Source of the DNA: Opitutia bacterium
GTDB taxonomy: Bacteria > Verrucomicrobiota > Verrucomicrobiia > Opitutales > Opitutaceae
Direction: 5' to 3'
DNA: 6,680 bases
NCBI GenBank assembly: GCA_003157575.1
Contig: PMKA01000509.1
Location: 5,013-11,692 of the forward strand
The notes under the pieces were generated by a model. It worked only from the letters and a program-made list of their open reading frames with translations, made no database searches and had not been told where the DNA came from. Positions 1 to 6,087 of this stretch are shown piece by piece (the first letter of the stretch is position 1; the number at the start of each line of letters is the position of its first letter). A program made the translations under genes and the position numbers.

Positions 1-112
1 CACCCCGCAGGCCAAACTTCGCCGTGTCACCGGCCTGCTCACTGCCGTCGCCTTTGCCGCACGCACGGCGGCGGACAACAAGAACGCTTCGGCCGAAAGG
101 CAATCCGCATGA
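1..112 (+). CDS. cmr2: Cmr2 (Cas10) large subunit, C-terminal tail only (partial)
   Basis: Reading the frame that starts at base 2 gives 36 residues ending in a TGA at 110-112. The tail contains a helical stretch, LLTAVAFAARTAADN, followed by a charged end. The TGA overlaps the cmr3 ATG (ATGA), the usual tight coupling inside cmr operons, and the gene expected directly before cmr3 is cmr2. The rest of the protein, including any HD nuclease domain and the GGDD palm that makes cyclic oligoadenylate or SAM-AMP, lies upstream of the window, so its activity cannot be judged here. The assignment rests mainly on position; 36 residues are too few for a secure family call by eye. Confidence 0.7.
   Translation, partial: TPQAKLRRVTGLLTAVAFAARTAADNKNASAERQSA
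96..100 (+). promoter_or_regulatory. Shine-Dalgarno site for cmr3
   Basis: AAAGG ends 8 bases before the ATG at 109. It is one of the few convincing ribosome binding sites in the window and supports 109 as the cmr3 start. It lies inside the end of cmr2, so translation of the two genes is probably coupled. Confidence 0.5.
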
Positions 113-1473
113 ACACCCTTCTTCTTCAGCCCACCGATGTTCTCTTTTTCCGCGACGGCCGGCCGATGGGAGGCTCGTCCGCTGGTCACGGTGAGGCATG
201 GCCGCTGCCCAACGTCACCGATGCGGCACTCCACGCCGCGTTGCGCCGATCAGGGCTCGAATGCCACAAGCATGACCAGATCAGACGCGATGGTAAGCGG
301 GGCCGGGAAGACATCCGCCTTTTCGGCTCTCTTGTCACCGCCGGTCCGTTCCCGGTGAAGAAGGAGACAGGCGTATCCTGGTGGTTTTTTCCCCGCCCGC
401 TCGACCTGCAGACCGACACCCTCAAGCCGTCCCTGCTCCCCTGTCTCGGGGATTGGAACTCATCCAGTTCGCTGCCCGTCCCGCTGAGCTGCGCCGTCGC
501 GCATGCCGATGATGCCCGACTCTCGAAAGACTCGATCGCAAAGGTCTGGCTCTCCCAGAAGGCCTTCGAGCGTTATCTGGAGGGCAGCGACGAGAAACTC
601 GACGAGAAGGATGCCCTGGACGACCGCGACTTCTCCAACTCCGAGGTCAACATCGGCATCGCGATCGATCCCGACACCCAGACCACCGGCCAAGGGGAGG
701 CCGAGGGGAAGATCTACTCAGCCCATTATCTGCGGCTTCGCGAAGGCTGGCATTTGGGACTCTTCGCCGCAACCAGCGAAAAGAAAGGCGATTCCCGCAC
801 GGACCTCATTCCTACTCTTCTCGGTGATGGACAGCACATCATTGTGGGCGGTCAGCAGCGGGCCTGCACGGCAGCGCTGCTCACCCGCACCTCCCCCCTC
901 TCCCTCCCGCAAGGCAAACGGACGTTTTCCACCGCTGCGGACGGGAAAGTGCGAGTGAAATGGGTGCTGCTCTCGCCAGCCGTCTTTCCAGCCATCACCA
1001 CCGACGGAGCAACGCATACCGGTGGATGGCTGCCCAGCTGGGTTTGCCAGAGCGACGGAGCCGTGCAGCTCCGCTCAGAGGCCTCCCCTCGTGGCCAGCG
1101 TGAAACACGCGAAGAGTGGCGCGCCCGTGTTCAACTCCAGCCAACGATCTCCGCCCGCCTCGTCGCAGCGCTGATCCCCAAGCCCGTGGTCGTCACAGGC
1201 TGGGCGTTGGGCGATGAGGATCTGGGCGATGAAGGCAGCCCCGGCGCGAAATCCACCCACCTTGCCGTGCCGGCCGGTGCCGTTTACTATTTCGAAGCCG
1301 ATTCGCCCGTTGACGCTGACAACTTGGCTGCCGCCCTCAACTGGCACGGCGCTGTGACCGGTGATCCGATGAAGGATTTCACCGAGATTAAGAACCGCCG
1401 CTCGACACTGCTCGGGGAAAAAGGCTTCGGCCTCGGCGTGTGCGGCACATGGCGATTCCGCGGCGAACACTGA
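109..1473 (+). CDS. cmr3: Cmr3, type III-B RAMP (Cas5 group) subunit
   Basis: The 454-residue protein opens with the Cmr3 signature FFRDGRPM (residues 13-20) in a first RAMP strand-loop (LLLQPTDVLFFRDGRPMG). It ends with a glycine-rich loop, GFGLG (439-443), followed by CGTWRF, as in other Cas5-type RAMP proteins. Known role of the family: Cmr3 binds the 8-nt 5' handle of the crRNA and joins the Cmr2 subunit at the foot of the complex in the cytosol. Around residues 157-175 there is a strongly charged Asp/Glu/Lys-rich stretch, probably an exposed loop. The length is towards the long end for Cmr3, mostly through such loops. The start is fixed by the ATGA overlap with cmr2 and an AAAGG ribosome site. 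A 59-nt pyrimidine-rich, comparatively AT-rich gap follows before cmr4. Confidence 0.93.
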   Translation: MNTLLLQPTDVLFFRDGRPMGGSSAGHGEAWPLPNVTDAALHAALRRSGLECHKHDQIRRDGKRGREDIRLFGSLVTAGPFPVKKETGVSWWFFPRPLDLQTDTLKPSLLPCLGDWNSSSSLPVPLSCAVAHADDARLSKDSIAKVWLSQKAFERYLEGSDEKLDEKDALDDRDFSNSEVNIGIAIDPDTQTTGQGEAEGKIYSAHYLRLREGWHLGLFAATSEKKGDSRTDLIPTLLGDGQHIIVGGQQRACTAALLTRTSPLSLPQGKRTFSTAADGKVRVKWVLLSPAVFPAITTDGATHTGGWLPSWVCQSDGAVQLRSEASPRGQRETREEWRARVQLQPTISARLVAALIPKPVVVTGWALGDEDLGDEGSPGAKSTHLAVPAGAVYYFEADSPVDADNLAAALNWHGAVTGDPMKDFTEIKNRRSTLLGEKGFGLGVCGTWRFRGEH

Positions 1474-1532
1474 CCTCCGCCTATTTTTCTCCAATTTCCT
1501 AATTCCCAGTCCTGAAGCATCCTTTCTCATCC

Positions 1533-2417
1533 ATGCAAAAACACCTCGTCACTCTCTACACGCGCACCCCGCTACACGTCGGCTCCGGCGCCACCGTCGG
1601 CGCAGTTGATCTGCCCATCATCCGCGAACGCATCACCAATCATCCCGTCATTCCCGGCACCGGCCTGAAAGGCGTCCTACTTCAAGCCGCCCGCGAGAAA
1701 TGGGGCCAAGCCCGATCCGCGAGCCTGCCCGAAGAAGCCAAGCTGCTTTTCGGCACCGCCGAAGAAAAAGCCACCGAAACAACTGACAAAACATCGGGCC
1801 ACGCCGGCTGCATACAGGTTCAAGAGGGCAAACTCCTCGTCTTCCCCGTGCGTTCGGTTGCCGGCGGCTTCGCTTGGCTCACGTGCCCCTCGGCCCTCCA
1901 TCGCTTCAACCGTGATACCGGCCGCAAACTTCCTGTGCCTATACTCGCGCCCGACCACATCCTCGCCGGCACTGAACTCAAGGCCGGCGACTACGTCGTG
2001 CTCGAAGAATATGCCCTTACCCCCGACGCCGGCTCAGTCGAAACGCTTGCCAAGGAACTCTTCCCCATCTGCCAAGACCCTCTCTGGCGCGACCTCCTCT
2101 CAAAACGCCTCGCCGTCGTCCACGACGAAAACTTCCAGCACTTCGTCACCACGTGCACCGAAGTCGTCACACGCGTCGCAATCGACCCCGCCACCCGCAC
2201 TGTAGTCGTCGGGGCGCTGTTCAACCAAGAAAACGTCCCCTGCGAGACGCTTTTCTACTCCATCCTCTCCGTCCTCCCCAGCGCCTGCAAAGGCAGTCCC
2301 CACGACGCCAATGCCAAGCTCGCCGAACTCCTGCCCGATTCTGGCCGACTCCTCCAAATCGGCGGCGACGAAACCACCGGCCACGGCCAGTGCGACACCC
2401 TGCGCATCGCCCTCTAA
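1533..2417 (+). CDS. cmr4: Cmr4, type III-B backbone subunit (Cas7), target-RNA endonuclease
   Basis: This 294-residue protein has the usual Cmr4 length and motifs. The N-terminal strand (LVTLYTRTPLHVGSG) leads into GAVDLPIIRE, placing Asp at residue 26, the position of the Cmr4 residue known to cleave target RNA every 6 nt. Residues 39-49 (VIPGTGLKGVL) form the RAMP glycine loop and first helix, and GGDETTGHG (277-285) is the C-terminal glycine-rich loop. Several Cmr4 copies would line the crRNA guide with Cmr5 bound alongside. No Shine-Dalgarno sequence is seen before the ATG; the leader (CTTTCTCATCC) is pyrimidine-rich. The presence of Asp26 predicts an active RNase backbone. I see no truncation. 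Confidence 0.96.
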   Translation: MQKHLVTLYTRTPLHVGSGATVGAVDLPIIRERITNHPVIPGTGLKGVLLQAAREKWGQARSASLPEEAKLLFGTAEEKATETTDKTSGHAGCIQVQEGKLLVFPVRSVAGGFAWLTCPSALHRFNRDTGRKLPVPILAPDHILAGTELKAGDYVVLEEYALTPDAGSVETLAKELFPICQDPLWRDLLSKRLAVVHDENFQHFVTTCTEVVTRVAIDPATRTVVVGALFNQENVPCETLFYSILSVLPSACKGSPHDANAKLAELLPDSGRLLQIGGDETTGHGQCDTLRIAL

Positions 2418-2433
2418 CCACTGCTTTCACGCC

Positions 2434-2799
2434 ATGCAAAACATCTCCCAAATTCGCGCGGCTAATGCCCTGAAGCATGCCAAGAAATTCGCCGGGCAAA
2501 AAGGCGGCGACGTAGTCAAGGGGTATCCCATGCTAATCCTCACCAATGGCTTGCTCGCTGTCGGGGCCATGTCACTGGAGCGAAATGACAAAGGAGTCCT
2601 CAAGCAACAAGGTGCCCACGACATCCTGACTGCAATCGCCGACCACCTGCAAACACCCGGCATCGCCATCACCAAGGCGAAGGAGGCTCGCCCTCTGATA
2701 GATGAGCTCGTCGCTCCCGCCGCCGACGCGGCCCTGCTCCGGCGCGCCACCGCCGAAGCTCTCGCTTTCCTCTCCTACCTCAAACGCTTCGCTACCTGA
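2434..2799 (+). CDS. cmr5: Cmr5, type III-B small subunit
   Basis: This 121-residue, almost wholly alpha-helical protein starts MQNISQIRAANALKHAKKF. The spacing of the N-terminal A-x-x-A-x-x-x-A helix, the middle segment with GYPMLILTNGLLAVGAMSLE, and the final helix (AEALAFLSYLKRFAT) match the Cmr5 family, whose members are about 120-150 residues. Cmr5 is the small subunit that packs against the Cmr4 filament and helps hold target RNA; it has no catalytic residues. The frame is open upstream to an ATG at 2311 inside cmr4, but the 41 extra residues are low-complexity Ser/Pro/Ala shadow coding, so the ATG at 2434, 16 nt after the cmr4 stop, is chosen. Its place between cmr4 and cmr6 is the canonical order. 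Confidence 0.92.
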   Translation: MQNISQIRAANALKHAKKFAGQKGGDVVKGYPMLILTNGLLAVGAMSLERNDKGVLKQQGAHDILTAIADHLQTPGIAITKAKEARPLIDELVAPAADAALLRRATAEALAFLSYLKRFAT

Positions 2800-2813
2800 G
2801 GCGCGCTACCACC

Positions 2814-3929
2814 ATGCCCACTGCCGCCACTCCAGCCGCCCAAGCCGCCCTCGGCGAATGCGTAGCTTGGCATCTTCGCTTGGACAAATTCTCTAGCGAA
2901 CTCGCTGCCAATATGCCCGAAGGCCAGAACACTCCACCCGCGAAGACCACCGCTCTCCGCGCCGTCCTCTCCTGCTATACCAATAAAGCGAGGCCGCAGT
3001 TCCCAGTCGTCATCAAAGCCAAACTCGCTTGGCTCGACCGGACCGCAGCCCAAGCGACCGAAACCCATCATCGATCGATCAGGCTCATCGCCGACAGCAA
3101 ACTCCTCGTCGACCTCGGTCGCGCGCACGCCCTCAAAAATGTCGGCCTCGCTTTCGAGCGCACCACCGGCTTGCCCCTCATCCCCGGCTCCGCCGTCAAA
3201 GGTGTCGTCAGCACGTGGGCCGCTTGGTCAGCCGCTGGCGACGGCCTTTTCAACGACCCACCAACTATTCCGAAAACGCGAACTGACTACCACACCCCCG
3301 ACACCGCGCTCGCCCGCCAAGTTCTTGGTGACGACTCCGAGGACGGCTCCACCGCTACTGGAGAGATTATCTTCCTCGGAGGCTTCCCAGAAACCCCGCC
3401 CACCCTCGGCCTCGACATCGTCAACCCGCATCACGAGGCCGACGGCTCCGACAAGCATAACCTCACCCCAAACGTCTTCCTCTGTCTCGAACCCGGCATG
3501 CCAGCGACCTGCTGGCGCTTTCCCATTATCGTTCGCTCCGGCGCCGAAGACCCCGCCAAACTCCTCCAGGTTGCCGGAGATTGGCTCATCGAAGCGCTGA
3601 TCCAAACCGGCGTCGGAGCCAAGACCGCCGCTGGCTACGGTCGATTCCGCCTCCCGTCCGGGGCACCCCGCCCAGCGAACACAGCAGCCAGCGGCGAACC
3701 ACTTACCAGCGACTTCACCGAAAAATCTTTCGCGAGCGTGCTCGACCGAATGAACAACGCCGGTGCCGTGCAGGCATTTCAAGCCGACCTCAAGACCCTT
3801 CAGCTCCCGCATAACTCCGCGTGGTTGGCCAAACTCAAAACCCACCTCGCCAGCCCTGCCGGTAAAGGCGCCCGCAAGCGCCTCAAGGACAAACCATGGT
3901 TCCCCAGAGAGCTCCTACCCACGCCATGA
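2814..3929 (+). CDS. cmr6: Cmr6, type III-B RAMP (Cas7 group) subunit
   Basis: A helical N-terminal region (about residues 1-85) precedes the RAMP core, which shows the Cmr6 pattern: a first strand RLIADSKLLVDLGRAHAL (90-107), then GLPLIPGSAVKGVV (119-132), the glycine loop and lysine that contact crRNA. The C-terminal loop is GVGAKTAAGYGRF (266-278). In the complex Cmr6 sits between the Cmr4 filament and Cmr1 near the crRNA 3' end. About 93 residues follow the last glycine loop, apparently helical and rich in Lys/Arg near the end; similar tails occur in some bacterial Cmr6 proteins, so this is a variation rather than a fusion I can name. The start lies 14 nt after the cmr5 stop with only a distant GAGG (2798-2801). 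The stop overlaps the cmr1 ATG. Confidence 0.94.
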   Translation: MPTAATPAAQAALGECVAWHLRLDKFSSELAANMPEGQNTPPAKTTALRAVLSCYTNKARPQFPVVIKAKLAWLDRTAAQATETHHRSIRLIADSKLLVDLGRAHALKNVGLAFERTTGLPLIPGSAVKGVVSTWAAWSAAGDGLFNDPPTIPKTRTDYHTPDTALARQVLGDDSEDGSTATGEIIFLGGFPETPPTLGLDIVNPHHEADGSDKHNLTPNVFLCLEPGMPATCWRFPIIVRSGAEDPAKLLQVAGDWLIEALIQTGVGAKTAAGYGRFRLPSGAPRPANTAASGEPLTSDFTEKSFASVLDRMNNAGAVQAFQADLKTLQLPHNSAWLAKLKTHLASPAGKGARKRLKDKPWFPRELLPTP

Positions 3930-4720
3930 GACTACCCACCGTTGAATACCCGTTTGTTTTTCTCACCGCGTGCTTTTCCGGCACCTGGAAGGGCAGGGAG
4001 GCGACCGAGTCAGAACTTCGCGTACCCGCCATTCGCGGTCACCTGCGCCTTTGGCACCGCGTTCTTTTCCAAGCAAGCGACGCAAACCGAGTTTGGGGCA
4101 ACGCTGCCGGCAATGAAGGCTCGGGCAGCCGGGTTGGGATTACCCTTAAAAACCTGCCGACGCCGTCCAATGCCCGCGCCATGATTCTGCCGCACAAACC
4201 AGACGGCAAACAGGGTCCGCGTGCCGCCCTCCCAGCAAACACCAAAGCCACCCTCGTCCTCCAACGCCTGCCCAACTGCGCCGAGATCGACTGGACCCAC
4301 GCTCAGCGCACCGTCCAGCTCTGGCGCCTCCTAGGCTCCCTTGGCTACCGCGCCAATCGAGCCGCCGGCTCCGTTTGGCCCGACGTCCCCACCGCGCCCG
4401 CCGATCCCGCCAGCCTGCGACGCCAGATTGCAGATCTCGGCTGCCAATGGGCCATCAATCTTGCACCAGCCAACGTCGGAAACACGTGGGAGCTGCTCCG
4501 CAAAGCCGCCAGCGACACCCCATCCGACCACATCAACTACGGTTCCGCAAACAATCCTCGAAACCCCTCTCCAACCCATTTCAAAGTAGTCCGTTTAGGT
4601 GCCGAGCTTAGGCTAATTGTCTTTGCTGCAACCACCGCCCACTTGGCGTCCGCCAAGGCGTCGATGATCGCCAAACCGATGCCCGCTTTGTCCAAGCCCA
4701 AGGACTGGGTTGCGATTTGA
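3926..4720 (+). CDS. cmr1: Cmr1, type III-B RAMP (Cas7 group) subunit, short form
   Basis: From the ATG at 3926 this is 264 residues. The Cmr1 signature is clear: ELRVPAIRGHLRLWHRVLF (30-48), matching the family pattern E-x-R-x-P-x-I-R-G-x-L-R-x-W-x-R, then VWGN (56-59) and SRVGI (68-72). A second family block, LLGSLGYRANRAAGSVWP (135-152), corresponds to the glycine/arginine loop after the central helix. Cmr1 caps the complex at the crRNA 3' end and influences target capture. It is shorter than many Cmr1 proteins (often 300 or more residues), and the expected N-terminal TP-x-F-x-GG is replaced by TACFSGTW. The frame extends upstream to an ATG at 3896, but the ATGA overlap with cmr6 makes 3926 the likely start. 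cmr1 is last in this operon rather than first, a common variant order. Confidence 0.88.
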   Translation: MRLPTVEYPFVFLTACFSGTWKGREATESELRVPAIRGHLRLWHRVLFQASDANRVWGNAAGNEGSGSRVGITLKNLPTPSNARAMILPHKPDGKQGPRAALPANTKATLVLQRLPNCAEIDWTHAQRTVQLWRLLGSLGYRANRAAGSVWPDVPTAPADPASLRRQIADLGCQWAINLAPANVGNTWELLRKAASDTPSDHINYGSANNPRNPSPTHFKVVRLGAELRLIVFAATTAHLASAKASMIAKPMPALSKPKDWVAI

Positions 4721-4750
4721 CCCGCAATTCGGGCACCCAATTCAGTCCTT
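4700..4750 (+). other. Imperfect hairpin spanning the cmr1 stop codon
   Basis: AAGGACTG (4700-4707) can pair with CAGTCCTT (4743-4750), continued by GGT (4708-4710) with ACC (4735-4737) after a 5-nt bulge, and by TGCG (4711-4714) with CGCA (4723-4726). The stem is followed by C-rich sequence rather than a T run, so it is not a standard intrinsic terminator. It could damp read-through from the cmr genes into the accessory block or stabilise the upstream mRNA. The rest of the gap to 4864 shows no good promoter, ribosome site or coding region. Folding energy was not calculated. Confidence 0.35.
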
Positions 4751-4864
4751 CCCCTCCCCCGTGCCCAACCTCCTCATTTTCCTCGACACCTCCTGTGCCG
4801 TCGTGCCGGGAAGCTTCTACACAATCTTCCGCCTGCTGCCCACGTAGTTCGATGATAGCCCCCC

Positions 4865-5749
4865 ATGACTGCAACATTTGAACAGGCACTCGAATTCGCC
4901 GCCAAGGCCCATCAGGGCCAGCTCCGGAAGGGGACCGACATTCCCTACATCACTCATCCAGTGGCCGTGGCTTGGATTCTCCACGACGCCGGATGCGATG
5001 AAGATGTTGTGGTCGCAGGTTTGCTGCACGACGTCACCGAGGACGCCAAGGTGCCCCTGGATACGTTGCGCAAAGCATTCGGTGAGCGGGTAGCGCGAAT
5101 CGTGGCCGTATGCTCCGAGCCGGATAAGTCGCTGCCGTGGATCACGAGGAAGGAGCACTCGATCCGCCAGCTCACGGAGTGCGACGACGATGCCCGGGCT
5201 GTCGCTGCGGCGGACAAGCTCCACAACGTCCAGTGCATGTTAACAGATCGAAAGATCGTTGGCGACGCTCTCTGGTCGCGCTTCAAGCAGGGGATGCACC
5301 ATCAAGCCTGGTATTACGGGTCTGTGGCGCATGCCATTCTCACTACCGCCCCGAGCGACCCCACGCGAAGGCTTGTTTCTATGCTTTTGCCCGCACTCGT
5401 TGAATTGTTCGATCCCGACTTCTCGACCCGCTGGCAGATCCACCCGGATCGCCGTCAGTTCCTCAAAGTAAGCCGATCGGAGGCGGAGCGAAAGCACGAG
5501 CAAGCCGGGCCATCGGAGCACTGGTATCTTGCAGTCGATCCAGAGTCGCTCGCCGTCAAGATCGTAGGCCAATCAGCGAACGGACGATTCACCGGCCTTT
5601 CCGGCCATGAGGACCTGTTCCCCCTCGCGATGGCTTTCGTACACGCAGACGGCTTCCTCCCCGGCGGTGACTGGACGGCTGTCGAAACGTCCGGCAATCG
5701 CGAACACGATGGCCTACATCGCTCCTATTTCATCAACTGGATTGATTAA
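4865..5749 (+). CDS. HD-domain nucleotide hydrolase of the RelA/SpoT/MESH1 type with an extra C-terminal domain
   Basis: Residues 1 to about 180 form a RelA/SpoT-type HD hydrolase domain: AHQGQLRKG (15-23), PYITHP (27-32), GLLHDVTED (52-60) and AADKLHN (115-121). The predicted metal ligands His31, His55, Asp56 and Asp117 are all present, as are Glu59-Asp60, the HDxxED pair that activates water in SpoT and MESH1. Known relatives remove the 3' pyrophosphate from (p)ppGpp, and MESH1 also acts on NADPH. No synthetase domain is present. Residues from about 190 to 294 (with HWYLAVDPESLAVKIVGQ and a terminal SYFINWID) form a second domain I do not recognise. The gene lies between cmr1 and a Csx3-like gene on the same strand, suggesting a role in type III nucleotide signalling, but its substrate is unknown: an alarmone, a cyclic oligoadenylate product, SAM-AMP and NADPH are all open. 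No Shine-Dalgarno is seen. Codon choice is less C-ending than in the cmr genes, hinting at separate acquisition. Confidence 0.87.
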   Translation: MTATFEQALEFAAKAHQGQLRKGTDIPYITHPVAVAWILHDAGCDEDVVVAGLLHDVTEDAKVPLDTLRKAFGERVARIVAVCSEPDKSLPWITRKEHSIRQLTECDDDARAVAAADKLHNVQCMLTDRKIVGDALWSRFKQGMHHQAWYYGSVAHAILTTAPSDPTRRLVSMLLPALVELFDPDFSTRWQIHPDRRQFLKVSRSEAERKHEQAGPSEHWYLAVDPESLAVKIVGQSANGRFTGLSGHEDLFPLAMAFVHADGFLPGGDWTAVETSGNREHDGLHRSYFINWID

Positions 5750-5827
5750 GCGCTCCGGTCGCCTCGGACCACCGCGGATATCACGCCGTTCGTCGTCCGC
5801 CGTCGGTCGCCGTCTTCTCAGGTCGAA

Positions 5828-6085
5828 ATGCATCCCATGACACTCAACCTCGAAACCCTGTATAAAAAGAACCCGACCGACACGGCCAAGCTCGTACACC
5901 TCGATGACTACGTTAAGGCCGCGCTCGCCGCCGTCCCGGACGGCGCGGACGTGACCCTCACCGGCGGCGCTCCGATCTGGCTCTACCTGAAGATCGCCCA
6001 CGCCCTTCACGGTCACGCCCGCATCCTCACCTACGAATCGCCGGTCACCGGCGTCGTCGAAATCTTCAACCACAATCCCCGTTGA
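5828..6085 (+). CDS. Csx3/Crn3-like small CRISPR-associated protein, putative ring nuclease
   Basis: This 85-residue protein carries GGAPIWLYLKIAHAL (46-60), closely resembling the G-x-G-P-I-W-L...A-H core of Csx3, followed by TYESPVTG (68-75) at the position of the Csx3 Y-D-P-R-L-G segment, and IFNHNP (79-84), which retains the late His. Csx3 (Crn3) is a manganese-dependent enzyme that degrades cyclic tetra-adenylate and so turns off type III signalling. This copy is shorter than typical Csx3 (about 110 residues), ends right after the late His, and has Glu-Ser where the family has Asp-Pro and no Arg, so catalysis is uncertain; it could instead only bind cOA. AGGT at 5820-5823 is a weak ribosome site for the ATG at 5828; ATG 5837 is an alternative start. 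It lies 78 nt after the HD gene and 2 nt before the next gene, so it is probably cotranscribed with both. Confidence 0.62.
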   Translation: MHPMTLNLETLYKKNPTDTAKLVHLDDYVKAALAAVPDGADVTLTGGAPIWLYLKIAHALHGHARILTYESPVTGVVEIFNHNPR

Positions 6086-6087
6086 CC

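Noticed and set aside
2311..2433. Possible 41-residue N-terminal extension of cmr5 starting inside cmr4
   Set aside because: The extra residues are Ser/Pro/Ala-rich shadow coding of cmr4, and family homology begins at the ATG at 2434.
3228..3845. 205-codon open frame on the minus strand opposite cmr6
   Set aside because: It is a GC-skew shadow: Gly/Glu/Ala/Val-rich with no recognisable motif, lying fully within a well-supported gene.
3896..3925. Upstream ATG adding 10 residues to Cmr1
   Set aside because: The ATG at 3926 forms an ATGA overlap with the cmr6 stop, and the RAMP first strand follows it directly; the upstream ATG is inside cmr6 with no better ribosome site.
4717..4745. TTGACC with a 17-nt spacer to ATTCAG as a sigma-70 promoter for the HD gene
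   Set aside because: The -10 hexamer matches the consensus at only two of six positions and the site lies in the hairpin region, so it is not supported.
5750..5827. CG-rich, CGTCG-repeating spacer between the HD and Csx3-like genes as a regulatory repeat
   Set aside because: The repeats are short and irregular, only 4-bp stems can be formed, and such patterns are expected by chance in GC-rich DNA.
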